Of a DNA stretch of 41,009 bases, positions 1-6,375 are shown one piece after another. The notes under the pieces were generated by a model. The model ran no database searches. It was not told the DNA's origin and saw only the letters and a program-made list of their open reading frames with translations. A program made the position numbers and the translations under genes. Positions within the stretch are counted from its first letter, which is position 1; each line of letters opens with the position of its first letter. This DNA comes from a virus. Where the stretch lies: positions 1-41,009 of IMG/VR virus record IMGVR_UViG_3300005253_000029; one strand, 5' to 3'.

Positions 1-70
1 GGAGAAGCCTTATGAGTGCGGCAAATCCTTTTATAAACTTCATGAAGATGCTATCCCCATCCTCGAATGG
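1..70. repeat. Terminal direct repeat, left copy
   Basis: These 70 bases are identical to 40940-41009. The overlap lies inside one gene whose reading frame continues exactly across the join, so the window is one genome unit of 40,939 bp opened at an arbitrary point. An assembly overlap of a circular or circularly permuted genome is the simplest reading; a true short terminal repeat is less likely because it sits inside a gene. Confidence 0.93.
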
Positions 71-262
71 GAGGTAATCGAGGAGATATTGGAAAAGGCG
101 GGGTATGAATTAGAGATTATTAGAGGTAAGACAAGTAAGGAGTTTTTTATTGGAATCCATTCACTAGATTATCATCGTGTAAGTAGAGCTATGGGCTGTG
201 CCAAATCCCGACAACAGGCAGTTATGAAGGCTGTCATTGAGTTGGGGAAGGAGCAGAAGTGA
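1..262 (+). CDS. C-terminal part of zinc-knuckle protein that spans the genome join
   Basis: This is the end of the gene starting at 40689; joined across the circle it encodes 170 residues. This part is mostly helical and charged, with no catalytic motif I recognise. The zinc-binding cysteines are in the other half. The stop TGA (260-262) overlaps the GTG start of the next gene (259-261) as GTGA, so the two are probably translationally coupled. Function unknown; it is near the end of the replication operon. Confidence 0.8.
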   Translation, partial: EKPYECGKSFYKLHEDAIPILEWEVIEEILEKAGYELEIIRGKTSKEFFIGIHSLDYHRVSRAMGCAKSRQQAVMKAVIELGKEQK

Positions 263-747
263 ACATCATTGAGTTATCATCTATCCAGGATCCTGCGCTA
301 ATGAAAACTGAGGTTGCTCAATTAGCTCATAAACGTAAATGTAGCGAAGATGATATATGGGAGCTTATAAATAATTATAGGCGAACACACGAAGGCAAAC
401 GTTCTAATGTACCTGGTAATATAGGTGATACACTTGATAAGATATTATCCAAGGTTACAATTACCAATAAATCGGCTAATGATATATTATTTGATGAATT
501 GGTTTCACTTAATATACTAGTTTCAGCAAACGTTGAAATAGGTAAATATAAGGTAAGTTTTTTGATAGCCAATCTCATAATTGATATTAATAAGCGTAAG
601 TATACATTATCACCAGATGAACAGGATAATGATTTCAAGCGTCAATTATATCTTATAAAAAAAGGTTATACGATTATAAAGTTTAGTGCTATTGAGATTT
701 CAACGGATGTTGAAAGATGTGTTGATAAGATTGAAAGATTATTATAA
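259..747 (+). CDS. Putative PD-(D/E)XK nuclease-fold protein (DUF559/Vsr-like)
   Basis: 162 residues, GTG start overlapping the preceding stop. The C-terminal half (about 95-162) follows the DUF559/very-short-patch-repair layout: a strand KYKVSFLIANLIIDIN, then a D..FKRQLYLIKKGYTIIKF segment and a last helix. In that family the first strand usually reads VDF and the second ends ExDG. Here the first aspartate is serine and the second strand ends IDIN, so the protein may be catalytically dead or use a variant site. The N-terminal half is helical, perhaps DNA-binding. It is the last gene of the rightward operon. The family call rests on pattern memory only. Confidence 0.5.
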   Translation: MNIIELSSIQDPALMKTEVAQLAHKRKCSEDDIWELINNYRRTHEGKRSNVPGNIGDTLDKILSKVTITNKSANDILFDELVSLNILVSANVEIGKYKVSFLIANLIIDINKRKYTLSPDEQDNDFKRQLYLIKKGYTIIKFSAIEISTDVERCVDKIERLL

Positions 748-755
748 ATAAAATT

Positions 756-776
756 GCGCTGTTTATGGCACAGCGC
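756..776. terminator. Bidirectional terminator between converging operons
   Basis: Perfect 7-bp inverted repeat GCGCTGT / ACAGCGC (756-762, 770-776) with a 7-nt loop, in the 45-bp gap between the rightward gene ending at 747 and the leftward gene ending at 793. T-tracts are poor on both sides, so efficiency is uncertain, but the position is right for both strands. Confidence 0.6.
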
Positions 777-792
777 TAAGCCTTATTGTGTG

Positions 793-1044
793 TTATTTGT
801 TATCCTTATAACCCTTTAATTTAACTTTATATCCTAATATATCACTCGTCCCCTTTATCCATTCATCTATTATTTTTCTATATTTTTTATTCTCCTTCTC
901 TAATAACTCAATCTTATCCTCTAATGCTTTGATTTTTTTATCTAGTCCAGCCACTCTATTCCACTCTTCTATCTTAGCTTTCCTCCTTTCTATCATCTCC
1001 CAATTATCTCTTTCCCATTTGGTTTGTTTCTCGTCTTGTATCAT
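793..1044 (-). CDS. Small coiled-coil protein
   Basis: 83 residues, highly charged, with heptad spacing over about residues 33-60 (LDKKIKALEDKIELLEKENKK), so a coiled coil is likely. Start ATG at 1044 follows AGGAGGGAAAAGGATA. Last gene of the leftward operon. No enzyme motif. The first 40 bp overlap the end of the gene upstream in another frame. Confidence 0.7.
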   Translation of the reverse strand: MIQDEKQTKWERDNWEMIERRKAKIEEWNRVAGLDKKIKALEDKIELLEKENKKYRKIIDEWIKGTSDILGYKVKLKGYKDNK

Positions 1045-1171
1045 TATCCTTTTCCCTCCTTATAATTTTCTTATGAATATCATATCTAGTTATAATCATA
1101 GGACTTTCCTGTATATCTATTATCTTTAGTATATCCCATAACTCTTTATTAGTTTTATTTTTTAGGTTCAT
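1004..1171 (-). CDS. Hypothetical 55-residue protein
   Basis: Open frame in the leftward operon whose ATG (1171-1169) overlaps the upstream stop as TAATG, which suggests coupled translation. It encodes a basic peptide beginning MNLKNKTNKELWDILK and overlaps the next gene by about 40 bp in another frame. Such a long overlap is unusual, so the last third may not be under selection. No recognised family. Confidence 0.5.
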   Translation of the reverse strand: MNLKNKTNKELWDILKIIDIQESPMIITRYDIHKKIIRREKDNDTRRETNQMGKR

Positions 1172-1380
1172 TAGTTACTCCTTAGATATTTCCAATATTC
1201 TTTTACTTCTTCTCTTTTCGTTGTATTTCTTATACTACTTAATGATATTATATAATTATTTATATCTAAGTGCTTCTTTATTACCCACCAATCATTATCA
1301 GTACCCAAAACGAATCCCCTGTGTAACTTACCACAACTATCTTTCCATTCTACCAAATCACCCTTTTTATATTCTCTCAT
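1171..1380 (-). CDS. Small SH3-barrel-like protein
   Basis: 69 residues from ATG 1380, chosen because GGAGG lies about 5 nt upstream; a longer open frame reaches 1431 without a ribosome site. It begins MREYKKGDLVEWKDSCGK and continues HRGFVLGTDNDWWVIK, the alternating pattern of small SH3/KOW-like barrels that start with a KGDLV turn. Fold inferred, function unknown. Its stop overlaps the next start (TAATG). Confidence 0.6.
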   Translation of the reverse strand: MREYKKGDLVEWKDSCGKLHRGFVLGTDNDWWVIKKHLDINNYIISLSSIRNTTKREEVKEYWKYLRSN

Positions 1381-1390
1381 CATATCCTCC

Positions 1391-1561
1391 TTAATCCTTA
1401 TGCTTATCAATAAACTCATCTTCATTTTCACGTAGATAACCTTCTATTATATACTCTATCTGTGCTGACCTGGTTCTATGTTCAGATAATGCTAATCTAT
1501 CTAATTGCTTCATTGTATCAGGATTATGTATTACTATTGTGAATGTTTTATAATTATTCAT
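1391..1561 (-). CDS. Ribbon-helix-helix DNA-binding protein
   Basis: 56 residues, ATG at 1561 overlapping the upstream stop (ATGA) with GGAGGAG upstream. The sequence reads as an Arc/CopG-type ribbon-helix-helix: a strand (KTFTIVIHN), helix A (PDTMKQLDRLALSEH), a short turn (RTR) and helix B (SAQIEYIIEGYLREN). Proteins of this fold bind DNA as dimers, usually as repressors. It is the only clear classical DNA-binding regulator in the leftward operon, so it is a candidate repressor of the divergent promoters at 3332-3443. Confidence 0.75.
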   Translation of the reverse strand: MNNYKTFTIVIHNPDTMKQLDRLALSEHRTRSAQIEYIIEGYLRENEDEFIDKHKD

Positions 1562-1791
1562 GGTTGCTCCTCCAGTGCCATTTCTACTTGTACTGCTGAC
1601 ATTAAATTTTCCACCACCCCCTTGAGTTCTTTCATAAAATATGGAAACAATTCACTCGAACATATTGCTCCTGCTATCGTATTTACAATCATTTCCATTT
1701 CTTTTTCATATAATACATCTTGTTCGGGATTGTTCAGGTTCAATCTTAATTCTAGCGTAAAATCACTTGCCTTTACTTGCTTCGTTATCAT
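1558..1791 (-). CDS. Hypothetical acidic protein
   Basis: 77 residues from ATG 1791, chosen because GGAGGTG at 1798-1804 lies 6 nt upstream; an earlier in-frame ATG (1806) overlaps that ribosome site. Helix-rich and acidic, no recognised family. Its stop overlaps the start of the ribbon-helix-helix gene by ATGA, so the two are probably made together. Confidence 0.6.
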   Translation of the reverse strand: MITKQVKASDFTLELRLNLNNPEQDVLYEKEMEMIVNTIAGAICSSELFPYFMKELKGVVENLMSAVQVEMALEEQP

Positions 1792-1793
1792 CA

Positions 1794-2012
1794 TCACCAC
1801 CTCCATATTGATAAATAATATACTGCTGATAAATAAATTAACCCTGCTAATAATCCTATAGCTATATCATATAATCTATAACTCAACGATAGTTTATTAG
1901 CTTTCCTTTGTTTGCGGTAATCATTCTCAATCCCTTTTATCCATTTACATATTTTTCTTATGTCTTTATTTATTTCATCTATTTGTATTTGTGCTCGAGC
2001 TCCGTTGGTCAT
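1794..2012 (-). CDS. Small membrane-anchored protein
   Basis: 72 residues. A charged N-terminal half (about 1-45), probably cytoplasmic, precedes one hydrophobic segment (about 49-70, [20 protein letters not shown]). GGAG lies just before the ATG, which overlaps the pentapeptide-gene stop (ATGA). Likely an inner-membrane peptide with its coiled N-terminus in the cytoplasm. Role unknown; superinfection exclusion or host takeover would be guesses. Confidence 0.6.
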   Translation of the reverse strand: MTNGARAQIQIDEINKDIRKICKWIKGIENDYRKQRKANKLSLSYRLYDIAIGLLAGLIYLSAVYYLSIWRW

Positions 2013-2758
2013 CTTATCTCCTTTATCACTTGGAGTTTGCGTACTCTTATTTTACCATTAGTATTTATAGGTATAGTTATAATATCCTTCCAGTGAACCT
2101 TGACCTGTAATATCCTACCACTACCTTGTTGTCTACACCAAAATTCAGTTGCTACAGATAATCCATAACTGCATTCAGTGAAGATATTATTGTCAACCTT
2201 ATCTACGCTGTATTCTTTGCCGACTTCGTATGTAATCGGATTCGATGAGAAAAAGGATTTGTAGTTATCTTTTACGATTTTATAGAGATAGATATATTCT
2301 TTTGTGGTTTTGATTTTGTAGGTTTTGAGGTAATCATCTAGCGTTAGGATTATTTTAGCGCCACTCAGGTCAGCGCCACTCGGGTTGGCGCCACGCAGGT
2401 TAGCGCCATACAGGTCAGCGCCACTCAGGTTAGCGCCATACAGGTCAGCGCCACTCAGGTTAGCGCCATACAGGTTAGCGCCACGCAGGTTAGCGCCACG
2501 CAGGTTAGCGCCACTCAGGTTAGCGCCATACAGGTCAGCGCCATACAGGTTAGCGCCACGCAGGTTAGCGCCACGCAGGTTAGCGCCACGCAGGTTAGCG
2601 CCATGCAGGTTAGCGCCATACAGGTTAGCGCCATGCAGGTTAGCGCCATACAGGTTAGCGCCACTCAGGTCAGCGCCACGCAGGTTAAAATCCTTTTTTA
2701 CCTTGTCCTTATCAATACCTAATTCTACTAACCTTTCTCTTGTTTCTGTCTTATTCAT
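2009..2758 (-). CDS. Pentapeptide-repeat protein with C-terminal phage domain
   Basis: 249 residues from ATG 2758 (AAGGAGC upstream; an upstream ATG at 2785 lacks a ribosome site). Residues about 1-24 are a helical leader. About 22 pentapeptides of type A(N/D)LxG follow, enough for 5-6 coils of a right-handed quadrilateral beta-helix. The C-terminal 110 residues (from [12 protein letters not shown]) resemble the domain that follows short pentapeptide runs in many phage proteins, with [10 protein letters not shown], a CSYGLSVAT segment and a final [11 protein letters not shown]...IRVRKLQVI. Some pentapeptide proteins mimic DNA and bind gyrase, but most phage ones have no assigned role. Overlaps both neighbours by ATGA. 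Confidence 0.85.
   Translation of the reverse strand: MNKTETRERLVELGIDKDKVKKDFNLRGADLSGANLYGANLHGANLYGANLHGANLRGANLRGANLRGANLYGADLYGANLSGANLRGANLRGANLYGANLSGADLYGANLSGADLYGANLRGANPSGADLSGAKIILTLDDYLKTYKIKTTKEYIYLYKIVKDNYKSFFSSNPITYEVGKEYSVDKVDNNIFTECSYGLSVATEFWCRQQGSGRILQVKVHWKDIITIPINTNGKIRVRKLQVIKEIR
2357..2686 (-). repeat. 22 x 15-bp tandem repeat encoding pentapeptides
   Basis: A continuous array of 15-bp units (plus-strand form CAGGTTAGCGCCATA, with a few substitutions) fills 330 bp, exactly 22 units. Copies are nearly identical at the DNA level, including third codon positions, so the array has grown or been homogenised recently and its copy number probably varies between strains. Confidence 0.95.
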
Positions 2759-2952
2759 TTTAGCTCCTTTTTCTTTTTTAGACACTTAGAGCAACACTCA
2801 TCAGTATAAAGGGTGTTGCTAGACAACATACCTTCTCCTCTATATCTTCCACAAAGAGCTTGACCATTTACGAAACAATGTGCCTTTTTTGCTCTATATG
2901 GGAAGCTCCAACCTATTTTTAGGTCTTTTGTTAATGACATTTCACTTATCAT
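2755..2952 (-). CDS. Small zinc-binding phage protein
   Basis: 65 residues. Cysteines at [11 protein letters not shown] (one pair) and [10 protein letters not shown] (second cluster) make a likely zinc ribbon; the layout 'A-H-C-F ... L-C-G ... C-x2-C-L' is common in short phage proteins of unknown role. Start ATG at 2952 has AGGGAGGATAAG upstream and overlaps the preceding stop (ATGA). Confidence 0.7.
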   Translation of the reverse strand: MISEMSLTKDLKIGWSFPYRAKKAHCFVNGQALCGRYRGEGMLSSNTLYTDECCSKCLKKKKELK

Positions 2953-3107
2953 CTTATCCTCCCTAATATTATTTTGATAGTTTTGTTTACTGGCATATTG
3001 ATATATTTATGATAATCAATAATACCATCTATCTTGACGTGATAAGCTGAACGATAACCCCTGCTATGACTATGATAATTAGGTTGTTTTATTATGCGTG
3101 CTGTCAT
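2949..3107 (-). CDS. Hypothetical 52-residue basic protein
   Basis: Open frame from ATG 3107 to TGA 2951-2949, overlapping the next start by ATGA. The product (MTARIIKQPNYHSHSRGY...) is basic and His/Tyr-rich; no family recognised. The ribosome site (AGGAT) is weak. It fits without gaps in a chain of coupled small genes, which is the main support. Confidence 0.5.
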   Translation of the reverse strand: MTARIIKQPNYHSHSRGYRSAYHVKIDGIIDYHKYINMPVNKTIKIILGRIR

Positions 3108-3108
3108 T

Positions 3109-3249
3109 TCAAATTATCCTTTCGACTCTAACGTCTAGTCGTTCAATTAAACCCTCTCTCCCTATTTCTTCCGCTTCTTCTATGCTATCTGCTTCGATAA
3201 TAATACTGTCCGGTGTAATAGATACTTCCCACTCTTTTTGTTCCTTCAT
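3109..3249 (-). CDS. First gene of the leftward operon, 46 residues
   Basis: Open frame from ATG 3249, preceded by GGGGGTGAGATAAG, the best ribosome site in this group, and the first gene after the promoter at 3332-3359. The product (MKEQKEWEVSITPDSIIIEA...) has a strand-strand-helix look ending in DSIEEAEEIGREGL, like small phage proteins in which 'ADS.EEAEE' starts a helix. Function unknown. Confidence 0.6.
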   Translation of the reverse strand: MKEQKEWEVSITPDSIIIEADSIEEAEEIGREGLIERLDVRVERII

Positions 3250-3331
3250 CTTATCTCACCCCCTTTATCTATCTGTGTAGAAAATCGTCAATATAGTATG
3301 GTCTGTCTATATTTATTTTTTATTCTACTAC

Positions 3332-3359
3332 AGTATAGCATAATTATTTACTTTGTCAA
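3332..3359 (-). promoter_or_regulatory. Leftward sigma-70 promoter
   Basis: On the minus strand TTGACA (3359-3354), a 16-bp spacer ending TGC, then TATACT (3337-3332): consensus -35 and near-consensus, TG-extended -10. It faces the leftward operon 80 bp away. The A+T-rich 5' leader reaches ATG 3249. Confidence 0.85.
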
Positions 3360-3414
3360 GTTCACTGTATAATATAACAAGATAAGATGTAGTGATAATG
3401 AGGCTTATAGATAT

Positions 3415-3443
3415 TTGACACAGATAAAGTTATATGATATAAT
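3415..3443 (+). promoter_or_regulatory. Rightward early sigma-70 promoter, perfect consensus
   Basis: TTGACA (3415-3420), 17-bp spacer, TATAAT (3438-3443), then an AAAGGGAG ribosome site and ATG 3485. It lies 56 bp from the leftward -35 and back to back with it, forming a divergent control region at 3250-3484, the natural place for an operator. Confidence 0.9.
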
Positions 3444-3484
3444 ATGAGGGATTATGTTAATAAGGAATAAAAAGGGAGAACATC

Positions 3485-3697
3485 ATGGATAAACAATGTT
3501 ATGATAATTTCTTTTTAGGAGAAGAGTTTGAAGGAAACCGTGTTTTTTGGTGTGAACTTAAGGGTGGTCACAAGGGAAAACACAAGCAGAGTGGCAAGGA
3601 GTATAATTGGGAAAAAGACCATACTATCGTGGATTGGGAAATGGGGTGGCAGAGCAAGAAGAACGCATATCATTATAAACCGTTGGATTATAAATAA
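3485..3697 (+). CDS. Small zinc-binding early protein
   Basis: 70 residues, first gene of the rightward early operon, AAAGGGAGAACATC before the ATG. Cys and His residues are arranged C-x(n)-FWCELKGGHKGKHK, a pattern shared by many short phage proteins ('C-L..GH.G.H') and likely to hold a metal. The C-terminal part is Trp/Tyr-rich. Role unknown. Confidence 0.75.
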   Translation: MDKQCYDNFFLGEEFEGNRVFWCELKGGHKGKHKQSGKEYNWEKDHTIVDWEMGWQSKKNAYHYKPLDYK

Positions 3698-3712
3698 AGG
3701 AGAGAATTATAA

Positions 3713-3934
3713 ATGGATAATAAAATAAAAGATGATACTATACGTTACCTAGCATCCGAGGAAGGATATAAACAACTTACTATTTGTTGTAGATGCGGGA
3801 ATGAAATGAAGGTTGAAGCAAAATTAGAAGAAAAGCATATTTATCATCATTTTGATACATTATTAGATGAGAAGAAATATTATAATGAATTAAGAGCTAT
3901 AGCTAATAAACGTATAAAAGAGATAAATGAATGA
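3713..3934 (+). CDS. Small zinc-ribbon-like protein
   Basis: 73 residues. One CxxC knuckle (TICCRCGNEMKVE, about 24-36) with a preceding Cys gives at most half a zinc ribbon, followed by a long charged helix. GGAG lies upstream. Its TGA overlaps the ATG of a tiny membrane peptide (3931-3934). Confidence 0.65.
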   Translation: MDNKIKDDTIRYLASEEGYKQLTICCRCGNEMKVEAKLEEKHIYHHFDTLLDEKKYYNELRAIANKRIKEINE

Positions 3935-4008
3935 TCATCCGTATAATATTATATTGTGTTATAGGGATTATATTATTAGGTTTATATGGTATATGGAAGG
4001 AGGGTTAA
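3931..4008 (+). CDS. 25-residue membrane peptide
   Basis: ATG overlaps the previous stop (ATGA), and the stop falls inside the AGGAGGG ribosome site of the next gene, so all three are coupled. The peptide is a single hydrophobic helix (MIIRIILYCVIGIILLGLYG) with a WKEG tail: a one-pass membrane peptide. Very short, so it rests on context and hydrophobicity. Confidence 0.45.
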   Translation: MIIRIILYCVIGIILLGLYGIWKEG

Positions 4009-4010
4009 GA

Positions 4011-4256
4011 ATGGATAAGATAGATAGAAAGATTGATATGAATGATACTGGAATACAGATTACTAGCACATCATTGAAGTTATTATGGAGGATAGTTGAT
4101 AAAGTTGATGATCTAATAGAAGGATATAATGAGATAAATAGAGAAATGGGAGTTATAAGGCATGCTCTTATAGATATGGAGTTCTATAGGGTTATGAAGA
4201 GATTAGATAGAATAGATAAGTACATTTTGAAGATAAAGAATAATAAGATGATATGA
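4011..4256 (+). CDS. Helical protein with VDDLIEGYNEI motif
   Basis: 81 residues from ATG 4011, chosen because AGGAGGG lies 9 nt upstream; the open frame runs further upstream without a better start. All-helical, probably coiled coil. The segment KVDDLIEGYNEINREM recurs as KINELVEGYNEIMKRL in the gene at 4593, so the two look like paralogues. Function unknown. Confidence 0.65.
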   Translation: MDKIDRKIDMNDTGIQITSTSLKLLWRIVDKVDDLIEGYNEINREMGVIRHALIDMEFYRVMKRLDRIDKYILKIKNNKMI

Positions 4257-4264
4257 TATGATAA

Positions 4265-4405
4265 ATGAGTAGTTTAATGAAACGAAAAGAAAAGTGTAAT
4301 TGTGGTATATGTAAAAAGAAATTAACAGATTATGAAGAAAGAATAAGGGGATTGTGTGAGGATTGCTACATTCGTTTTATAAGGGGATTACCTCGTAGCA
4401 AATGA
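4265..4405 (+). CDS. 46-residue zinc-ribbon protein
   Basis: Two knuckles, CNCGICKKKL (about 11-20) and LCEDCY (about 34-39), form a compact zinc ribbon. No good ribosome site before ATG 4265; ATG 4277 (MKRKEKC) is the alternative. Part of the early operon's run of small Cys-rich proteins. Confidence 0.55.
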   Translation: MSSLMKRKEKCNCGICKKKLTDYEERIRGLCEDCYIRFIRGLPRSK

Positions 4406-4440
4406 GCAGTTTATAAGTATTATGAAGGGGGGATAATATT

Positions 4441-4521
4441 ATGATAAAATTGGATAAATGTGATTTGTTTTATATTATTGGTGTTATCATAGGGATTATA
4501 ATTGGTAAGTTTTTACTATAA
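4441..4521 (+). CDS. 26-residue membrane peptide
   Basis: ATG 4441 follows AAGGGGGGATAATATT. The product is a short charged start (MIKLDKCDLF) plus one hydrophobic helix (YIIGVIIGIIIGKFLL). The good ribosome site and hydrophobic pattern suggest a real single-pass peptide like that at 3931. Confidence 0.5.
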   Translation: MIKLDKCDLFYIIGVIIGIIIGKFLL

Positions 4522-4592
4522 ATAAACATTGAGCAGTTTATACGCTTATAATGCAGTATTACACTAATAAATAGTAATAAAAGGAGATTATA

Positions 4593-4790
4593 ATGGAGAA
4601 GATATTACAGTATGAATATATAAAGAAGACTAGAACGATTAAAGAGATAACTAGGAAAGATATGGTTGATAAGATTAATGAGCTTGTAGAAGGATATAAT
4701 GAGATAATGAAAAGATTAAGAAGATTAGAAGATGAGCATTGTTGGAATGATAAAATATATAAGGAAATATATCATGATGATAAAGAATAG
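4593..4790 (+). CDS. Helical protein, paralogue of the gene at 4011
   Basis: 65 residues, AAAGGAG 7 nt before the ATG. Charged and all-helical, with KINELVEGYNEIMKRLRRLE matching KVDDLIEGYNEINREM of the 4011 gene in position and sequence. Likely a small coiled-coil protein from a local duplication. Confidence 0.65.
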   Translation: MEKILQYEYIKKTRTIKEITRKDMVDKINELVEGYNEIMKRLRRLEDEHCWNDKIYKEIYHDDKE

Positions 4791-4843
4791 GATGATGATG
4801 TATAATGATATGATAAATGAATAAGATAATATAATATGATGAT

Positions 4844-4859
4844 GGGGGGGGGTGGGGGG
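4844..4859 (+). other. G9-T-G6 homopolymer tract
   Basis: Nine G, one T, six G in a region otherwise nearly all A/T, about 80 bp before the next gene (4940). It is the only such run I noticed in the genome. It could fold into a G-quadruplex, promote slippage or be an assembly artefact. No gene covers it. Confidence 0.8.
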
Positions 4860-4939
4860 CAGCAGCGACTGCGAAGTTGATATAGGTAATATGGAGTCAC
4901 ACATACTATATAATAAAATTTCAAATATGGAGGTGTATT

Positions 4940-5119
4940 ATGAAGGTAAAATATAATAATTATTTCAAGATATATAACATAACGATTGAAGACCAGTGGG
5001 AGTCCGATAGATTATTTGAAATGGCAAAGTATTGTCAGGGTTCTAGTAAGCACTGTCCTCCCAGGGGTATATATAATTTTGCTACAAATCTTTATGAAAA
5101 ATTACAAAAGTTTAACTAA
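4940..5119 (+). CDS. Hypothetical 59-residue protein
   Basis: ATG 4940 follows TGGAGGTGTATT. The product (MKVKYNNYFKIYNITIED...) has two cysteines (YCQGSSKHCPPRG) and a helical C-terminus; no family recognised. It is followed by a fresh promoter at 5144. Confidence 0.6.
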   Translation: MKVKYNNYFKIYNITIEDQWESDRLFEMAKYCQGSSKHCPPRGIYNFATNLYEKLQKFN

Positions 5120-5143
5120 ATATATATAATTTTCAAATAATCC

Positions 5144-5171
5144 TTGACTTCATCATCATTTATGTTATAAT
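5144..5171 (+). promoter_or_regulatory. Internal early sigma-70 promoter
   Basis: TTGACT (5144-5149), 16-bp spacer, TATAAT (5166-5171), 24 bp before ATG 5195, whose AAAGGAG lies just upstream. It would restart transcription of the second half of the early operon. Confidence 0.75.
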
Positions 5172-5194
5172 TATCATAAATAAAGGAGATTATT

Positions 5195-5353
5195 ATGAAA
5201 ACTAAAGCAACGAATATTAATATTTCAGTAGATTTCCATTCTAATATATGTGAGGAGTGTGAAATGGAATTTATAGTAATAGCAATCATATCAGAGAAAA
5301 TGTGGGCAGAACAAGATGTAAGTATTTGTCCATATTGTGGAGCCAAAAAATAA
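5195..5353 (+). CDS. 52-residue zinc-ribbon protein
   Basis: Two CxxC knuckles, ICEECEM (about 18-24) and ICPYCGAKK (about 44-52), in the usual zinc-ribbon order. AAAGGAG lies 8 nt before ATG 5195 and a promoter directly upstream. Probably a host-interaction or nucleic-acid-binding peptide; no specific family. Confidence 0.7.
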   Translation: MKTKATNINISVDFHSNICEECEMEFIVIAIISEKMWAEQDVSICPYCGAKK

Positions 5354-5434
5354 ATGGACAAAATCTTATATAAAAATATAACCATAAATGATAATCTTAT
5401 GCTTATTGTTCAAGATTTGAGCCAATTTGTATAA
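5354..5434 (+). CDS. Possible 26-residue peptide
   Basis: ATG 5354 directly follows the TAA of the zinc-ribbon gene and reads MDKILYKNITINDNLML... to TAA 5434. It has no ribosome site and depends on reinitiation. Listed because it is tightly coupled; it may be chance. The 50 bp after it hold nothing I recognise. Confidence 0.25.
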   Translation: MDKILYKNITINDNLMLIVQDLSQFV

Positions 5435-5485
5435 CAATCAGTTTTGATAAACAAAGAACCATAGAAGCATTAAGGAGGAGATAAA

Positions 5486-5647
5486 ATGATATATTTGTTA
5501 GTAGTTGAAGACGATGATACGTTAACGCCCTTCGATTTGAAGAAATTGATAGAATCACATAAAGCAATTAAATGTGTTAATTATAAAAATTTTGATATTA
5601 ATAAATTAAAAGGTTATCATGATGTTGAAAAGTATTATAAAGAATAA
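5486..5647 (+). CDS. Hypothetical 53-residue protein
   Basis: AAGGAGGAG lies 5 nt before ATG 5486. The product opens MIYLLVVEDDDTLTPFDLKK, a strand plus acidic turn, then helix and another strand (KCVNYKNFDI): a small alpha/beta domain. The VEDDD string recalls response-regulator starts but the protein is far too short, so I do not call that family. Confidence 0.6.
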   Translation: MIYLLVVEDDDTLTPFDLKKLIESHKAIKCVNYKNFDINKLKGYHDVEKYYKE

Positions 5648-5664
5648 AGTGAGGTGATGATTAT

Positions 5665-6084
5665 ATGGCTGTAATGAATGGTGATACTATTACTGCTACT
5701 GCGGGTGGAACACAGGATTGGCCGGATATACCCGTTGCTGTTAGCGGACAAGAATATGCTAGAAGAATTGATGGTGATATGAGTATAAGTGGAAAAATAA
5801 GTAGTAAACAATGGGAAGAATTAGAAGAAGAAGTAAATAAATTAAAGGAGGCCAATAAGATGGCACAAATGGGATTATATGAGGTAAATGTAGTAAATAC
5901 AAAGAAGAATGAAGAAGTTGAAGAGAATATCAGGGTAATAGCCAAAGATGAAGATAGGGCTAAAATGGTAGCATTGACGGAAATAGGAAAATCATTTGAT
6001 ATTGATAATTGTGAGTTCTTTGTTCGTTGTATTGGTCAGTGGGAATCCAAAAAGCCCAAAGAAGTCAAAATAGTCAAAGAATAA
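5665..6084 (+). CDS. Early-operon protein with coiled-coil middle
   Basis: 139 residues after GAGGTGATGATTAT. Residues 1-45 are Gly/Thr-rich and include a possible strand pattern (DTITATAGGTQDWPDIPVAV); 48-70 form a charged helix (SKQWEELEEEVNKLKEANK); the C-terminal part ends in a small alpha/beta region. No recognised family; two small modules appear joined. Confidence 0.6.
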   Translation: MAVMNGDTITATAGGTQDWPDIPVAVSGQEYARRIDGDMSISGKISSKQWEELEEEVNKLKEANKMAQMGLYEVNVVNTKKNEEVEENIRVIAKDEDRAKMVALTEIGKSFDIDNCEFFVRCIGQWESKKPKEVKIVKE

Positions 6085-6094
6085 TGGAGGTAAT

Positions 6095-6301
6095 ATGGTG
6101 GATGCTTTTGAGGTGGGTAAATTATTGGGTAAGATAGAAGTTCGTCTTGATAAATTGGAAGAAAAACAAGAAGAGAGCGAATGGTGGGAATCATCTTGGG
6201 GATGTAATCTAACATTACCAGAGATTATGTCTTTAATATTAGACCATTTAGAGATAACTCCCAAATTAGTAGCTAAGAAAAAGGTACAATCGGACTCATA
6301 A
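6095..6301 (+). CDS. Hypothetical helical protein, last early gene
   Basis: 68 residues, TGGAGG 6 nt before the ATG (TGGTGG follows). Helix-rich (KLLGKIEVRLDKLEEKQEE) with two tryptophans and hydrophobic helix LPEIMSLILDHL. It closes the early operon 75 bp before a strong terminator. Confidence 0.6.
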   Translation: MVDAFEVGKLLGKIEVRLDKLEEKQEESEWWESSWGCNLTLPEIMSLILDHLEITPKLVAKKKVQSDS

Positions 6302-6375
6302 TAGGCTACAAATACATTTCCATAGGAGGTGTCATAACTAGCTAGTAGTAAATTATGTTAAATAAGTGTAAAGAG

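Noticed and set aside
2357-2686. CRISPR array
   Set aside because: Units are 15 bp, contiguous and encode pentapeptides; there are no spacers and no cas genes.
2385-2789. Plus-strand 134-residue open frame rich in [12 protein letters not shown] repeats
   Set aside because: It is the complement of the pentapeptide-repeat gene; the 15-bp repeat keeps all frames open. The opposite strand has the ribosome site, overlaps and known domain.
5486-5647. Response-regulator receiver domain (VVEDDD start)
   Set aside because: 53 residues is less than half a receiver domain and later conserved positions are absent.
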